DNA of 64,000 bases, taken from the NCBI GenBank assembly GCA_024760905.1, contig CM045733.1, positions 33,753,501 through 33,817,500 on the forward strand, given 5' to 3'. The notes beneath the pieces were generated by a model. It was not told where the DNA came from. It made no database searches and saw nothing but the letters and a program-made list of their open reading frames with translations. The position numbers and the translations under genes were made by a program. Positions 54,226 to 64,000 of this stretch are shown piece by piece; the first letter of the stretch is position 1, and each line of letters begins with the position of its first letter. This DNA comes from Plotosus lineatus (lineage: Eukaryota; Chordata; Actinopteri; Siluriformes; Plotosidae).

Positions 54226-54827
54226 TTAGCAATCGCACATCTTTATTCTTTCATTTATATATTTATTTTTTGTTACATAGACAAATAGTTTCAGCTTTTG
54301 CCAACAGTTCTATACATAAATATAAAAATATCCATATCTTTCTGTGCAAAACAATAACATTGTAAATCGACAGGCAGGAAATGAGGAAACACAAACGCAC
54401 CACTGTTTAACAGCATATTATCCATCCAGTCATTTGTGTTGTTTACATAAACATCATGTCAAATGATCCAATTATTTATATTGTCCAGAATACTGTACGT
54501 TTATCAGCACATCAACTGTGTGTGACCTACTGGTTCTTCGGTTAATTCTTTCTTTTTACTGCACTGCCTAGTCTGAATATGGGTATGTTCAAAACACATC
54601 AGGGGAAAAAAAAAAAAAAAAAAAAAAAAAATCAGTTCAGTTAAAAAAAGAAAGTTAGATAGCGTGATTGATTAAATTGATTATGATTCGTAAGCATCCT
54701 AATGAGAACTTACGCTGAAACATTACAAATATCATAGCATTAATGTACAGTGAAACTGTGTATACGTTAGAAATAGACAAAGTGAGAGAGTGGGAGGACA
54801 AAGAGATATAGAAAGAGGACACAGAGC

Positions 54828-54867
<40 letters not shown>

Positions 54868-55527
54868 TACGTGAATGTGTCAGCGGCGTCTCCTTTTAAA
54901 ATCTTACACACAGGTTACAGATCAGATCACAGAAGGGTTCTTGTGACTAAAAACAAGCAGAATCCATGTTCCATGATTGTGGAAAGACAAAAACAAGGAA
55001 AGTGCGCTGCAGCTCAGTAAGAAATAAATATCTCTGAAATAAAAACAAATTCGACTCTGTGAAGTTGCTTCACAAAATCAAGAGGAACGAAGAGCTTTAA
55101 CCCAGTGCTATGCAAATCTTCAGAATTCTTTAAAGTGCTTAGAGCTCAAACGGTTCTGGATACACCCAGCATGCTGTCTGGTGGTGGTTGATGTCCATCC
55201 CTTCTTACACAATTAGTTTTGTGAAACCTACAAGAATTTGCCACGTGCCTCACCATCGCATTTTACCTCATTTTAATCTGAGAAAGGAAAACGTGAACAT
55301 GGTGCTAAATGTTGAGCGTTCCATAAACAATACTGTGGGCTTGAAGGGATTTAGTGTTCCTTACACAGTCTCCTCTGAACAAAAAAATAAACCTGTTAGT
55401 ACTCTGTGTGAATTCTGCACTGCTCATTTATCCTTCATATTCACCGGTCTACGTCGCTCTATTCATCAACCCCATCCGCACCCAGAGTGAGCTGGACTGT
55501 CTTTACTGAGAAGCGTTTAACCTTAAA
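54226..55527 (-). other. crebl2: crebl2 3' UTR
   Basis: From the stop codon down to AATAAA signals on the minus strand at 54267-54262 and 54247-54242. It contains a poly(U) stretch in the transcript (54604-54631) and a CU repeat (54829-54864). The exact cleavage site is inferred. Confidence 0.6.
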
Positions 55528-58500
55528 TTAAGTGGACTTGCTCTGACTGATGCCTGATGAGTTGTATTTGCCATTTTTTGGTGTTTTGGTGGTGCTGCTG
55601 CTTTGTGAGCCTTTCTGATCATCTCCTGTGAGAAGAGCTTTGATTTCTGATGGGATCTTTCCCTGGTCCATGGCAATGCACCACTGCTTGTACTAAAAAA
55701 AATAGAGAATAAATGTTAATGTACTGTTAGAATTTGCGCGTTTCCAAAATCTAAATGTGTACGTCTTCAAATCCTCTTGACCAGGGGTGTCAAACTCATG
55801 CCATAAAAGGGCCATGCAGCTGCAGGTTTTTGTTTCAACCAGGCAGCGGCACCCCTGACTCGGTTCATTTAATCAACTGCTCGGAGTCTTTAGACAGTTG
55901 ATTGGTCAATCTGTGTGCTCTGTACCGAGACTGACCAATCAACTTCCTAAAGACTCAGAGCAGTTGATTAAATGAACCGAGTCAGGTGTGCCGCTGCCTG
56001 GTTGAAACAAAAACCTGCAGCCACATGACCTTTTGTGCCGTGAGTTTGACACCAATGGTCTTGACCTGAGATCCATCAGCGGTGTTTCGAACACGATACT
56101 GATGAATTAAATACATTTTGTGAAATAATCTAACCAATTGCACTGGGCAGATTAGGACACATCACATGTAGTGCAAATGTATTGGCAGCTATGGTTGCCT
56201 GGGTAGCCCTCGCACATTTTCCACTTCCAATCTTTTCTTTTTGTGTTCAATACCATGAGGAGTGACCAGCTAGTTCACTACTTGAAGTGTAAATATGCCA
56301 AAATCTTATAATACCATTATTCACTTATAGCTTATATATTAACATATTCGATAACTTTAATGACATATCTTTATTATTATTATTATTATTATAACCAAGC
56401 AAGTATAAAACAAAAGACCCTAATGCATTATGAACCGAGAGTAAGACAAACACAAATTCATAGGAAATGCCAAGCTCTTCCTAAATGTGGTCTCAAGCAT
56501 CATATTTCTTCTTATTATTATTATTTGTAAAATTTCAGTGGGCAGTTCTAAAGTACAGGATACTTATACACAGTAATCATGATCAACATCTTTCATGCTG
56601 ATGTAGACAGAATCATTCAATATGCGTTCGTTGTTTCCCTATCGGAACATTTTTCGGGAACTCTCAGTGTCAATCAACAATTCAGAGAATTCTCCATCAA
56701 TGGTATCCTTCAAAATTCAGCTGCAGTAAAAATGTTCCTCAGATACATAAAACTACTAAAACTAGAAGTCAAATAATACAGAATTATTGTACTGAACTTA
56801 TTATACTCAGAATGCATAAAAGTCCATGATGTGCGTGTGAATGAGCCCAAAAACAAAAATTATTTCTGAAAATCCCTGATAAAGGGGAATTTACATATTT
56901 TAATTCTTTATTCTTCCTGTTATAAGCATTACTGTTGGTGATGAAGTGAAACACTGACTACATCCATGTCTAACTTTACTTTTGATGGCTTACTCTACAT
57001 GGAGAACATGAGGAACCAACCATCTCTAGTTCTTCTCTCAGAGCACAGATAGCTCTCTCCTTGCTGGACACCAACTCTTCCAGGTACTGGTAGCGAAGCT
57101 TTTTCCTGGCTCGACATTCCCGCGCACTCTGTCTGCTGCGTTCTAATTTCGCCTTCAGGTCGATCTTGGCAGGCTTTCGTCCGCGTTTTCCAGGTTTCTT
57201 CACCTTTCCACCAACCATCTGTTGAGAAGAGAGCGAGATTAATGTTCTGTTAGGAAAATTTACATTTATCAAGAATTTTTAAAAATATTATGTAACTAAA
57301 TTTGGGGGTGGGGTGGTGGTGGGGGGGGGGGGAAATGTGTTAGTATCGACCATACACAAAAATCTCATTGTTCCTCTATCTCAGGATTATAAATCAATAA
57401 TCTACGTGAATAACGTTTGTCTGTCACAGGCACTCAAGCAGGCAGCGTCATCATTATCATGCATTAAAATTGAAAAGTAAGACATGAAATCTTGTTTTAG
57501 TTTGTTTTTCATGCATTTTCATGTAATATATACTTCAATTTGAAATTAGTGTGCAAACACATCTTTATGAAGCCGGTTTCCTTCTGTTTGTGTAGCATGT
57601 AGTCTAAGATCTGAATGAAAATATTTTGCAGCAGAGCACATATGGAGCTAGTCTTCTCGAGCACAGCGCACCTGAACATCTCCCTGTCTCAATTAAAACA
57701 TGTCAATTATAAATACTTGTTTTATTATTTTTTTCTTGTATTCTTTCAAGTTTATCCTAAAGTTTTACATAAAATGGTGAACACACCTTTATGAAACATG
57801 TTTTCTTGTGTCGATATGCAGTATACAAACTAATAAAGAAATAGGTGTGATAAGTATACCTAACACTTGGTAGCGCTGATTAGCGCTGCTCAAACAACAG
57901 TCTCTGTCACGGTTAAACTATGCAAACAAATCACAAATTCTTGTTTCATTTTTCTTTTCTTTATGTTTCTCCATAACACCACCACAACTCTAAATTGTTT
58001 AAAGATGTGCTGCTACACAGTTCTTAACCTATTAAGCTCGTCCATGTCTGTCAGGATTAAAAAAAAAACAAAAAATTAAAATACGCGAATTATAAAAATC
58101 TCAACATCCTATTAAGGATAGTATTTACTGATGTCCACTTCACCTTAAGTGCATATATGTTTAATTACTCTAAGTGAATATTGATTGGACCAAAAATAGA
58201 TTACATAAAGTAAAACTCTAAAATGATTTGTCATGATCACTGATAATTCAAGAAAATACGTTCCATAAAAGATATAGAAAGCTATACTTTACAACATGAA
58301 CTTAATGATTTTAAGGCTTAAAATGCCACTTTATTCAGCCTTTGTGATGCAGCATGACCATTTTCACAAGTTGAAAATAGAAATCCCCACAAACATTTGG
58401 GTTTCTGAAGAGTTATTTGCCTCGGGTTTGGTGAATGTCATTAAACTGGTCAACCCATTTTTGGAGAATAATTACTAATTGCCCTTGAGTAGAGACACTG

Positions 58501-59461
58501 CCATTGCTTGTAAGATGCTGTGGGATATGATAAATAAAACAAACTGAGACGTTCTGTTATAGGAAAGTAATCAACTCTGGGGTGTCCTGTAGTCTGTCTG
58601 TGGGCATTTTACACCTAAGCCTAGTGGCTCATCAGGCAGGTGTTTATCCCCAGTTTCCATAGCGTGAAGACTAGGAGTTCAACTCCTCCTGGATGGGACT
58701 CTAGTCCATCACAGGTTACTTTCCCAGTACATTATATTTATATCAATATGGTACCCATTTACCTATACTGCTGGGTGAACAGACTTGGGGTTAAGACCTT
58801 GCCCAGGGGTCTTAGCACAGTGGGGATTTAACTGGGATTCGAACTCACAACCTGCTGATCATGAGCAGCACCCACCCACTACTACACCAATCCTGTAGTG
58901 TTACTCTAATGCAATTTTTAAATATAAAAAAAATTACTCATACCACAGAAAGTACTATTACTGCCATTTATAATAATACTACGTTTACTAATAAATGGCA
59001 TAATTACAGTTTTAATTATTCATTAAAATAAAATACTTTAAATAATTAAAAAAAAAACAAGATTAAGTAAGTGAACAAGAATGAAGTGAAGTGTGTGATC
59101 CACATTTTAATGTGAGTGGTATGTAAATATCTCCAGAGATTAACTCCTGATATGTACTAAACCTCTGGAGCTTGAGAGATATGAACTGGACCCATGTACA
59201 GGTAACAACCTCTCTCTAAATCGTTAGGAATTCCATTTAAACGACCAGAGAAAGCTAGCTAGCTAACTGACTGACCAACTACCTGCTCTATATGTTTAGT
59301 TTGCATGCACAACAATAACAATAGTTCGCGACCGTTTACATCAACCGGGTACAATAACTAGATTAATACACTGACAAGTTCTGACTGGTTCAGTAATAAA
59401 TTTAGTAATTATGATAAGGTGAACTAAACAAGTTGGGATCGCTTACCTTACTGTCATCCAT
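55528..59461 (-). CDS. crebl2: cAMP-responsive element-binding protein-like 2 (bZIP)
   Basis: Nuclear bZIP protein of 125 residues (120 in human), linked in mammals to CREB-dependent metabolic gene control. Coding exons on the minus strand: 59461-59447 (MDDSK), 57218-57021 (66 codons) and 55692-55528 (54 codons and TAA). All introns are GT-AG and phase 0. The basic region RQSARECRARKKLR (about 34-47) is followed by a short zipper (LEELVSSKERAICALREELE, about 51-70) and then YKQWCIAMDQGKIPSEIKAL. The C-terminal tail is Ser/Thr/Lys rich and less conserved. ATG 59461 is chosen because MDDSK is the family start. A hAT miniature sits in the second intron. It converges on gpr19. Confidence 0.97.
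55782..56057. mobile_element. hAT miniature with very long inverted repeats
   Basis: 276 bp from CAGGGGTGTCAAACTC to GAGTTTGACACCAATG. Nearly the whole element is one inverted repeat, with arms of about 130 bp sharing GATTAAATGAACCGAGTCAG. Flanks CTCTTGAC (55774-55781) and GTCTTGAC (56058-56065) give a 7-of-8 duplication. It lies in crebl2 intron 2. Confidence 0.9.
57219..59446. other. crebl2 intron 1
   Basis: Mostly AT-rich and unassigned. A G-run occurs at 57323-57333. 58575-58895 looks like an antisense tRNA-derived repeat (GGGATTCGAACTCACAACCT on plus; GGATGGGACTCTAGTCCATC). Confidence 0.55.
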
Positions 59462-59745
59462 TTTGGATGACCTGCACTGTGAGAGCCAAACAGCTAGCTA
59501 GCTTGTCAGTTAACCACCTGAACTCTTCGTAATAAACACAGATAAATAGTTTGTATTCTCCGCGTGTGATGAGAAATTATGCTCCAGAGTCCAAAAACTC
59601 GGTTTTAATCCGTGTCTTGTACAAACTTCGAGTCAAAACGGTTTCAAAAAACCCCGAGAGTCGCTAATGTTTTTAGCATCGTTTCCGCCCCTTAAACATT
59701 TTCAAGGACCGCCCACTGCATGCGAAGCATGTCGGGAATTTGTGT
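59462..59745 (-). promoter_or_regulatory. crebl2: crebl2 5' UTR and promoter with ZNF143-type site
   Basis: Upstream of the start codon. On the minus strand 59743-59717 reads ACAAATTCCCGACATGCTTC and continues GCATGCA, close to the ZNF143/Staf (THAP11) motif common in housekeeping promoters. GC boxes lie at 59708-59714 and 59685-59691. There is no TATA box. The transcription start probably lies between 59560 and 59700. Confidence 0.6.
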
Positions 59746-59756
59746 TTTATAAGGTT

Positions 59757-60560
59757 AACATTGCCAGTTTCAAGTAGGTCAGGAGCACTTTTGTCAGGAC
59801 ATGATCCACAAGGCGGCACGGTGGCGTAGTGCTTAGCACGTCCGCCTCACAGGAAGTAGGTTCTGTCCTGGTTCTCCCCAAGCTTGCATAGATTTCACCT
59901 GAGTATTCTGGTTTCCTCCTCAAACAGTAGTGGTCTAGTGGTACAGGGTGCTGGATCGCTGATCCTAAGGTTGAGGGTTCGAGTCCCATTCTCCACAAGG
60001 TTTTCACTGTCCCCCCCCAGTGCAGCTAACTGGGTTATCAAAGGCACGCCATGCCTCTCACTGTCTATGGTGTGAGGTTTATAAATGAGTAAAAGAACCA
60101 TTGCTGACTTTTGTAAAGAGTAAGCTGCAAAGCCATCAGCATGTTTCTACCACCTGGAGAGGGATGGGCTCTGCCAGGCCAAATCAGCCCAAGTCTCGCC
60201 ATGAAGGTGCCCCAATGACATCCTCGGATGTTAAGGGATAAGTGAAGAAGATTGCCAGCTTCAAGTAGGGAAGGAGCACTTTTGTCAGGACATGATCCAC
60301 AAGGCGGTACGGTGGCGTAGTGGTTAGCACGTCCACCTCACAGGAAGTAGGTCCTGGGTTCTCTCCTGGTTCACCCCAAGCTTGCATAGATTTCACCTGA
60401 GTGTTCTGGTTTCCTCCTCAGGCAGTAGTGGGCTAGTGGTATAGGGCACTGGATTGCTGATCCTAAAGTTGGGGGTTCGAGTCCCATTCTCCACAAGGTT
60501 GTCACTCCCCCCCCCCCCCCCCCCAGTGCAGCTAACTGGCTTATCAAAGGCCGGCAACAG
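59757..60560 (+). repeat. Tandem duplication of a SINE-bearing unit
   Basis: Two direct copies about 491 bp apart (59759 and 60250) share AGGAGCACTTTTGTCAGGAC, CATGATCCACAAGGCGG and TTTCACCTGAGT. Each contains a SINE-c head (GGTGGCGTAGTG.TTAGCACG) followed by a SINE-a head and core (from 59925 and from 60420). Copy 2 is cut off inside the SINE core and has a longer C-run. In copy 1 the core ends in CATGTTTCT and is followed by an unusual 3' segment, ACCACCTGGAGAGGGATGGG, ending TTAAGGGATAAGTGAAGAAG. Confidence 0.82.
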
Positions 60561-61439
60561 CAAACAGCCATTTTCTCAGCAGCTTTTGCTTTTTCCCTCT
60601 TGAAATTAATAAATACTACATAATGACTGAGAGTGACTTCACAACAAGGAAAATCCAAGTCTTTGATGTATTGACCGGCAATAGCAAGGTCAATGTATTA
60701 AAGCTGAGGTATGGAATTTCTTGTATTTACAAACTAACAAGGTTAATAAGTGGTTTATTATGTGGCCGTTTTTGTTTGAAAAAAAAAAAAAAAAAAAAAA
60801 ACTGGAAGTTGATGCTAACATTCAATGTCGACCCTGTTCATGCTGGCTGTGAAATGCTTGTATGGGTAAGCGAGGGACAATTACTTTCAAAGGCAGGAAA
60901 AATGGCCTCCTTTCTCTCCAAAAATTACAGACTACAAACATTGAAAGCTGTTTGAGTTCTTGAGCCAGTAAGTCCAGAATGTCCAAATCCATTTGATCAA
61001 TTTTACCCAGGCATTGGTGAAAAGCATTCGTGTCACTGGAACAACAGTGGGTTTTTTTCTGTGTTTTCGTCCCTTTGGTTTAGATAAACTTTCAATACTC
61101 TACCCAGCTGTCGCACTTCACATTTGCAACACCAACAAAGTTACCAGCTCTGTCTTTAAGCTCTTTAAGATATGATGATTTCTGAAAGATTGTTGATATT
61201 CTTGAAAAAGATACCAGCAATGAATCAAATATGATACTTTAAAATATAAAGGAGGGAAAAAAATTAGAAAATATTAACTTAATTTGAAATTTGTAGTTAA
61301 GTCAAGTGCTAATGGGTTATTGAATAAAAAGTTATTTATCAGTCCGTACTGGGGATTACTTATCACTCAACAGATAATCACATTGTATGTACTGTAGTTG
61401 CTATTTAATAAGTCAGAACTCAGCCGTATGTATTCGCAA
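60561..61439. other. Unassigned region
   Basis: Contains an A-run at 60779-60800. No gene or repeat family recognised; short plus-strand frames look accidental. Confidence 0.4.
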
Positions 61440-61915
61440 TCTTGTTCTTTCGGTCACTACTACATGAATCTTGTGACCATAGCTGAGATGGTTGGAACAT
61501 AGATTGACTGGTAAATTGAGAGCTTTGGTTTATGGCTCAGCACTCTCTTCACCACAACGTACCAGTACAAGCTCCACTTTACATCAGAGGCTGCAGCAAT
61601 CTGCCTGTCGATTTCCCACTCCATCATTCCCTCACTCGTGAACAAGACCCCTAGACACTTGAACTCCTCCTCTTGGGGCAGATCCTCCTTCCAGACCTAG
61701 AGGCTGTATTCCACCTTTTTCCAGCTGAGAACCATGGCTTAGGACTTGGTGATGCTGATTCTCATCCCGGCTGCTTCACACTCAGCTGCGGATCTTTCCA
61801 ATGAGAGCTGAAGGTCCCGGATTCATGAAGCCAAAAGAGCAACATTATCCACAACAAGCAGAGACGAGATCCATTGGCCACCAAACCAAAGCTCTGGTTC
61901 CGGTGACATAGAGAC
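61440..61915 (-). pseudogene. Teleost LINE reverse-transcriptase fragment
   Basis: The minus strand reads VDNVALLASS (a decayed F-A-D-D box), then LQLSLERSAAECEAAGMRIS, LPQEEEFKCLGVLFTSEGMM and QSIYVPTISAM. Both ends are truncated. Same family as 24.2-25.6 kb. Confidence 0.78.
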
Positions 61916-62014
61916 TGAAATTTTCATTTTTGGGTAAAATTATTAGTGCCTTTAGTGCATAGCTGTATAATAATGGAATAATGTACAACAAAATGAATAC
62001 TATTGCACCACTGC

Positions 62015-62640
<626 letters not shown>

Positions 62641-63165
62641 TGATACAAAAATCCTTCAGGGTCTGAAAATTTGGGATCCTGCTTCACCCAGTCAGGGGTT
62701 TATTTCACAAAAATAGCCTGGCCAGTGTTCATTTTCTCGTATTTGCACTCTCTTTGAAAGGACTGAATTTAGTTTAACAATAAAATCAAATTTAAATTCC
62801 ATTTTTTATATGGTGACTGCTTCCTGGACATATACCGTACTTACAAATAGAAAGGCAAATTATTGAACACAGTGTGAAAATTAATGTAAGGTCTGGTAAT
62901 GATGTTGATGTATCATGTAATGTATAGATTATTATTATCATTATTATTTAAAAAAATATTAATAGTAATAGTAGAAGTGGTGGTGATGGTCGTAAATAGT
63001 AGTGGTAGTAGTAGAAGTGGTAGTTGTAGTGCTAGTAGTAGAATACTGGTTGTAGCAGTGGTAGTATTAAAAGTTGTAGAAATCGATAAGCAATGGAGAC
63101 GATTATGATGACGTAGTTTTAAAAACACTCCTCTTAGCAGACCACTTATTGATTCTCCTCGAAGT

Positions 63166-63169
<4 letters not shown>
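62641..63169. other. Unassigned, with TAG/GTA trinucleotide-rich part
   Basis: 62950-63075 is a degenerate (AGT/GTA)n tract; the rest is unassigned. Confidence 0.6.

Positions 63170-63255
<86 letters not shown>
63170..63255. repeat. (AC)n(AT)n(AC)n microsatellite
   Basis: Compound dinucleotide repeat. Confidence 0.95.
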
Positions 63256-64000
63256 TACATATACATAGTGATATAGTGATATAGTGATATCTATTTCCCC
63301 TTTTTCTTTGATCAAAGCTCAAAGGCCATGAATCACATATGACATCTCAGCATGGGGTGTGCTCTATTACTTTTTAATACTTTTTAAAGGGCTACACACA
63401 GCAGACCAATTGATTGTGGTTAACCAGACAGCTTGAAGTGATGAAGGCAGTGGTAAGCTGTCAGGGCGAGTCTAAACACTAAACACTATCACAAAGCACT
63501 TACCTACATTTACAACATGAATTTGAATATTTGTTCCTTTAAATTGTCTTACTTTATTCTCAGCAGTCTATTCTCTTTATTTCAAGTTGTGTATCTTGGC
63601 TGCACTGCTTTTAGTACTTGTATGTAGATGTTGGATTTTTTTTGTCCAACTAGATTTCAGCTTCCATATGCTGCCATGTCAGTCTACTCTGCCCAGAGCC
63701 TTCAGAATCAGTACTGCCAGTCCATGTCATTTAAACTATATTAGCAACGAGGCTGTTTCTTTAACCAATCAGATTTCAGATTTATCTCACAGGACCAGCA
63801 AGTGGTCTTACAATAATGTCAGCATTTTTTAAATCTCTGATTGGTCGCTCAGAGCAAAACTAGTTGAATGGCCTGGACTGTGCACATGATACATGTAAGT
63901 TAGAATTTTTTTATACACACAATGGCTGATGAAAGAGGAAAATGTAACTTGGTGTCGAGCATTCTTCAAAATCTATTTTCAATGCGGCGTCATGAGAATT
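63256..64000. other. Unassigned right end
   Basis: No gene or known repeat recognised up to the window edge. Confidence 0.5.

Overview
The window is vertebrate nuclear DNA, almost certainly from a teleost fish. It carries large spliced genes, long AC/GT, CT and AT microsatellites, and a dense cover of fish-type transposons: RTE-like and L2-like LINEs, tRNA-headed SINEs, Tc1, Tigger, piggyBac-like and hAT elements. An ostariophysan such as a catfish is plausible, but the species cannot be fixed from the sequence.

Three real genes are present. (1) tbk1, plus strand, 166-31665: 18 coding exons carry the protein from about residue 78 to its stop codon; the first exons lie to the left of the window. 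(2) gpr19, plus strand: an orphan seven-helix receptor in one coding exon, 49316-50584. A CpG-rich stretch ending in a consensus splice donor at 37.5-37.8 kb is proposed as its non-coding first exon. (3) crebl2, minus strand, three coding exons between 59461 and 55528, with a 3' UTR running to about 54.2 kb and a promoter near 59.7 kb. gpr19 and crebl2 converge, and to my knowledge the human pair is adjacent and convergent too. TBK1 is a cytosolic innate-immunity and autophagy kinase, GPR19 an orphan receptor and CREBL2 a small bZIP factor; no shared pathway is implied.

Layout: 0-32 kb is tbk1. Its introns hold two hAT miniatures with perfect 8-bp target duplications (1.4 and 2.1 kb), a LINE relic (3-4.1 kb), a Tigger element (4.3-5.5 kb), a near-complete RTE-like LINE (12.8-15.6 kb), a foldback DNA element (19.3-20.1 kb), a second near-complete LINE (20.1-24.2 kb) and a third LINE split by a SINE (24.2-25.6 kb). 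32-37 kb is intergenic and packed with SINEs. 38.0-40.36 kb is a degenerate ~30-bp minisatellite. 42.6-46.7 kb is a three-level nest: a Tc1-like element containing a piggyBac-like element containing an RTE LINE. gpr19 follows, then crebl2, and from about 59.8 kb onward duplicated SINE-bearing units, LINE fragments and microsatellites.

The most unusual content is the SINE system. One shared core is joined, at or close to one fixed junction, to at least four and probably five different 3' ends. One of those ends (called type b here) is built from the 5' end plus the 3' end of the RTE-like LINE that is itself present in several copies in the window.
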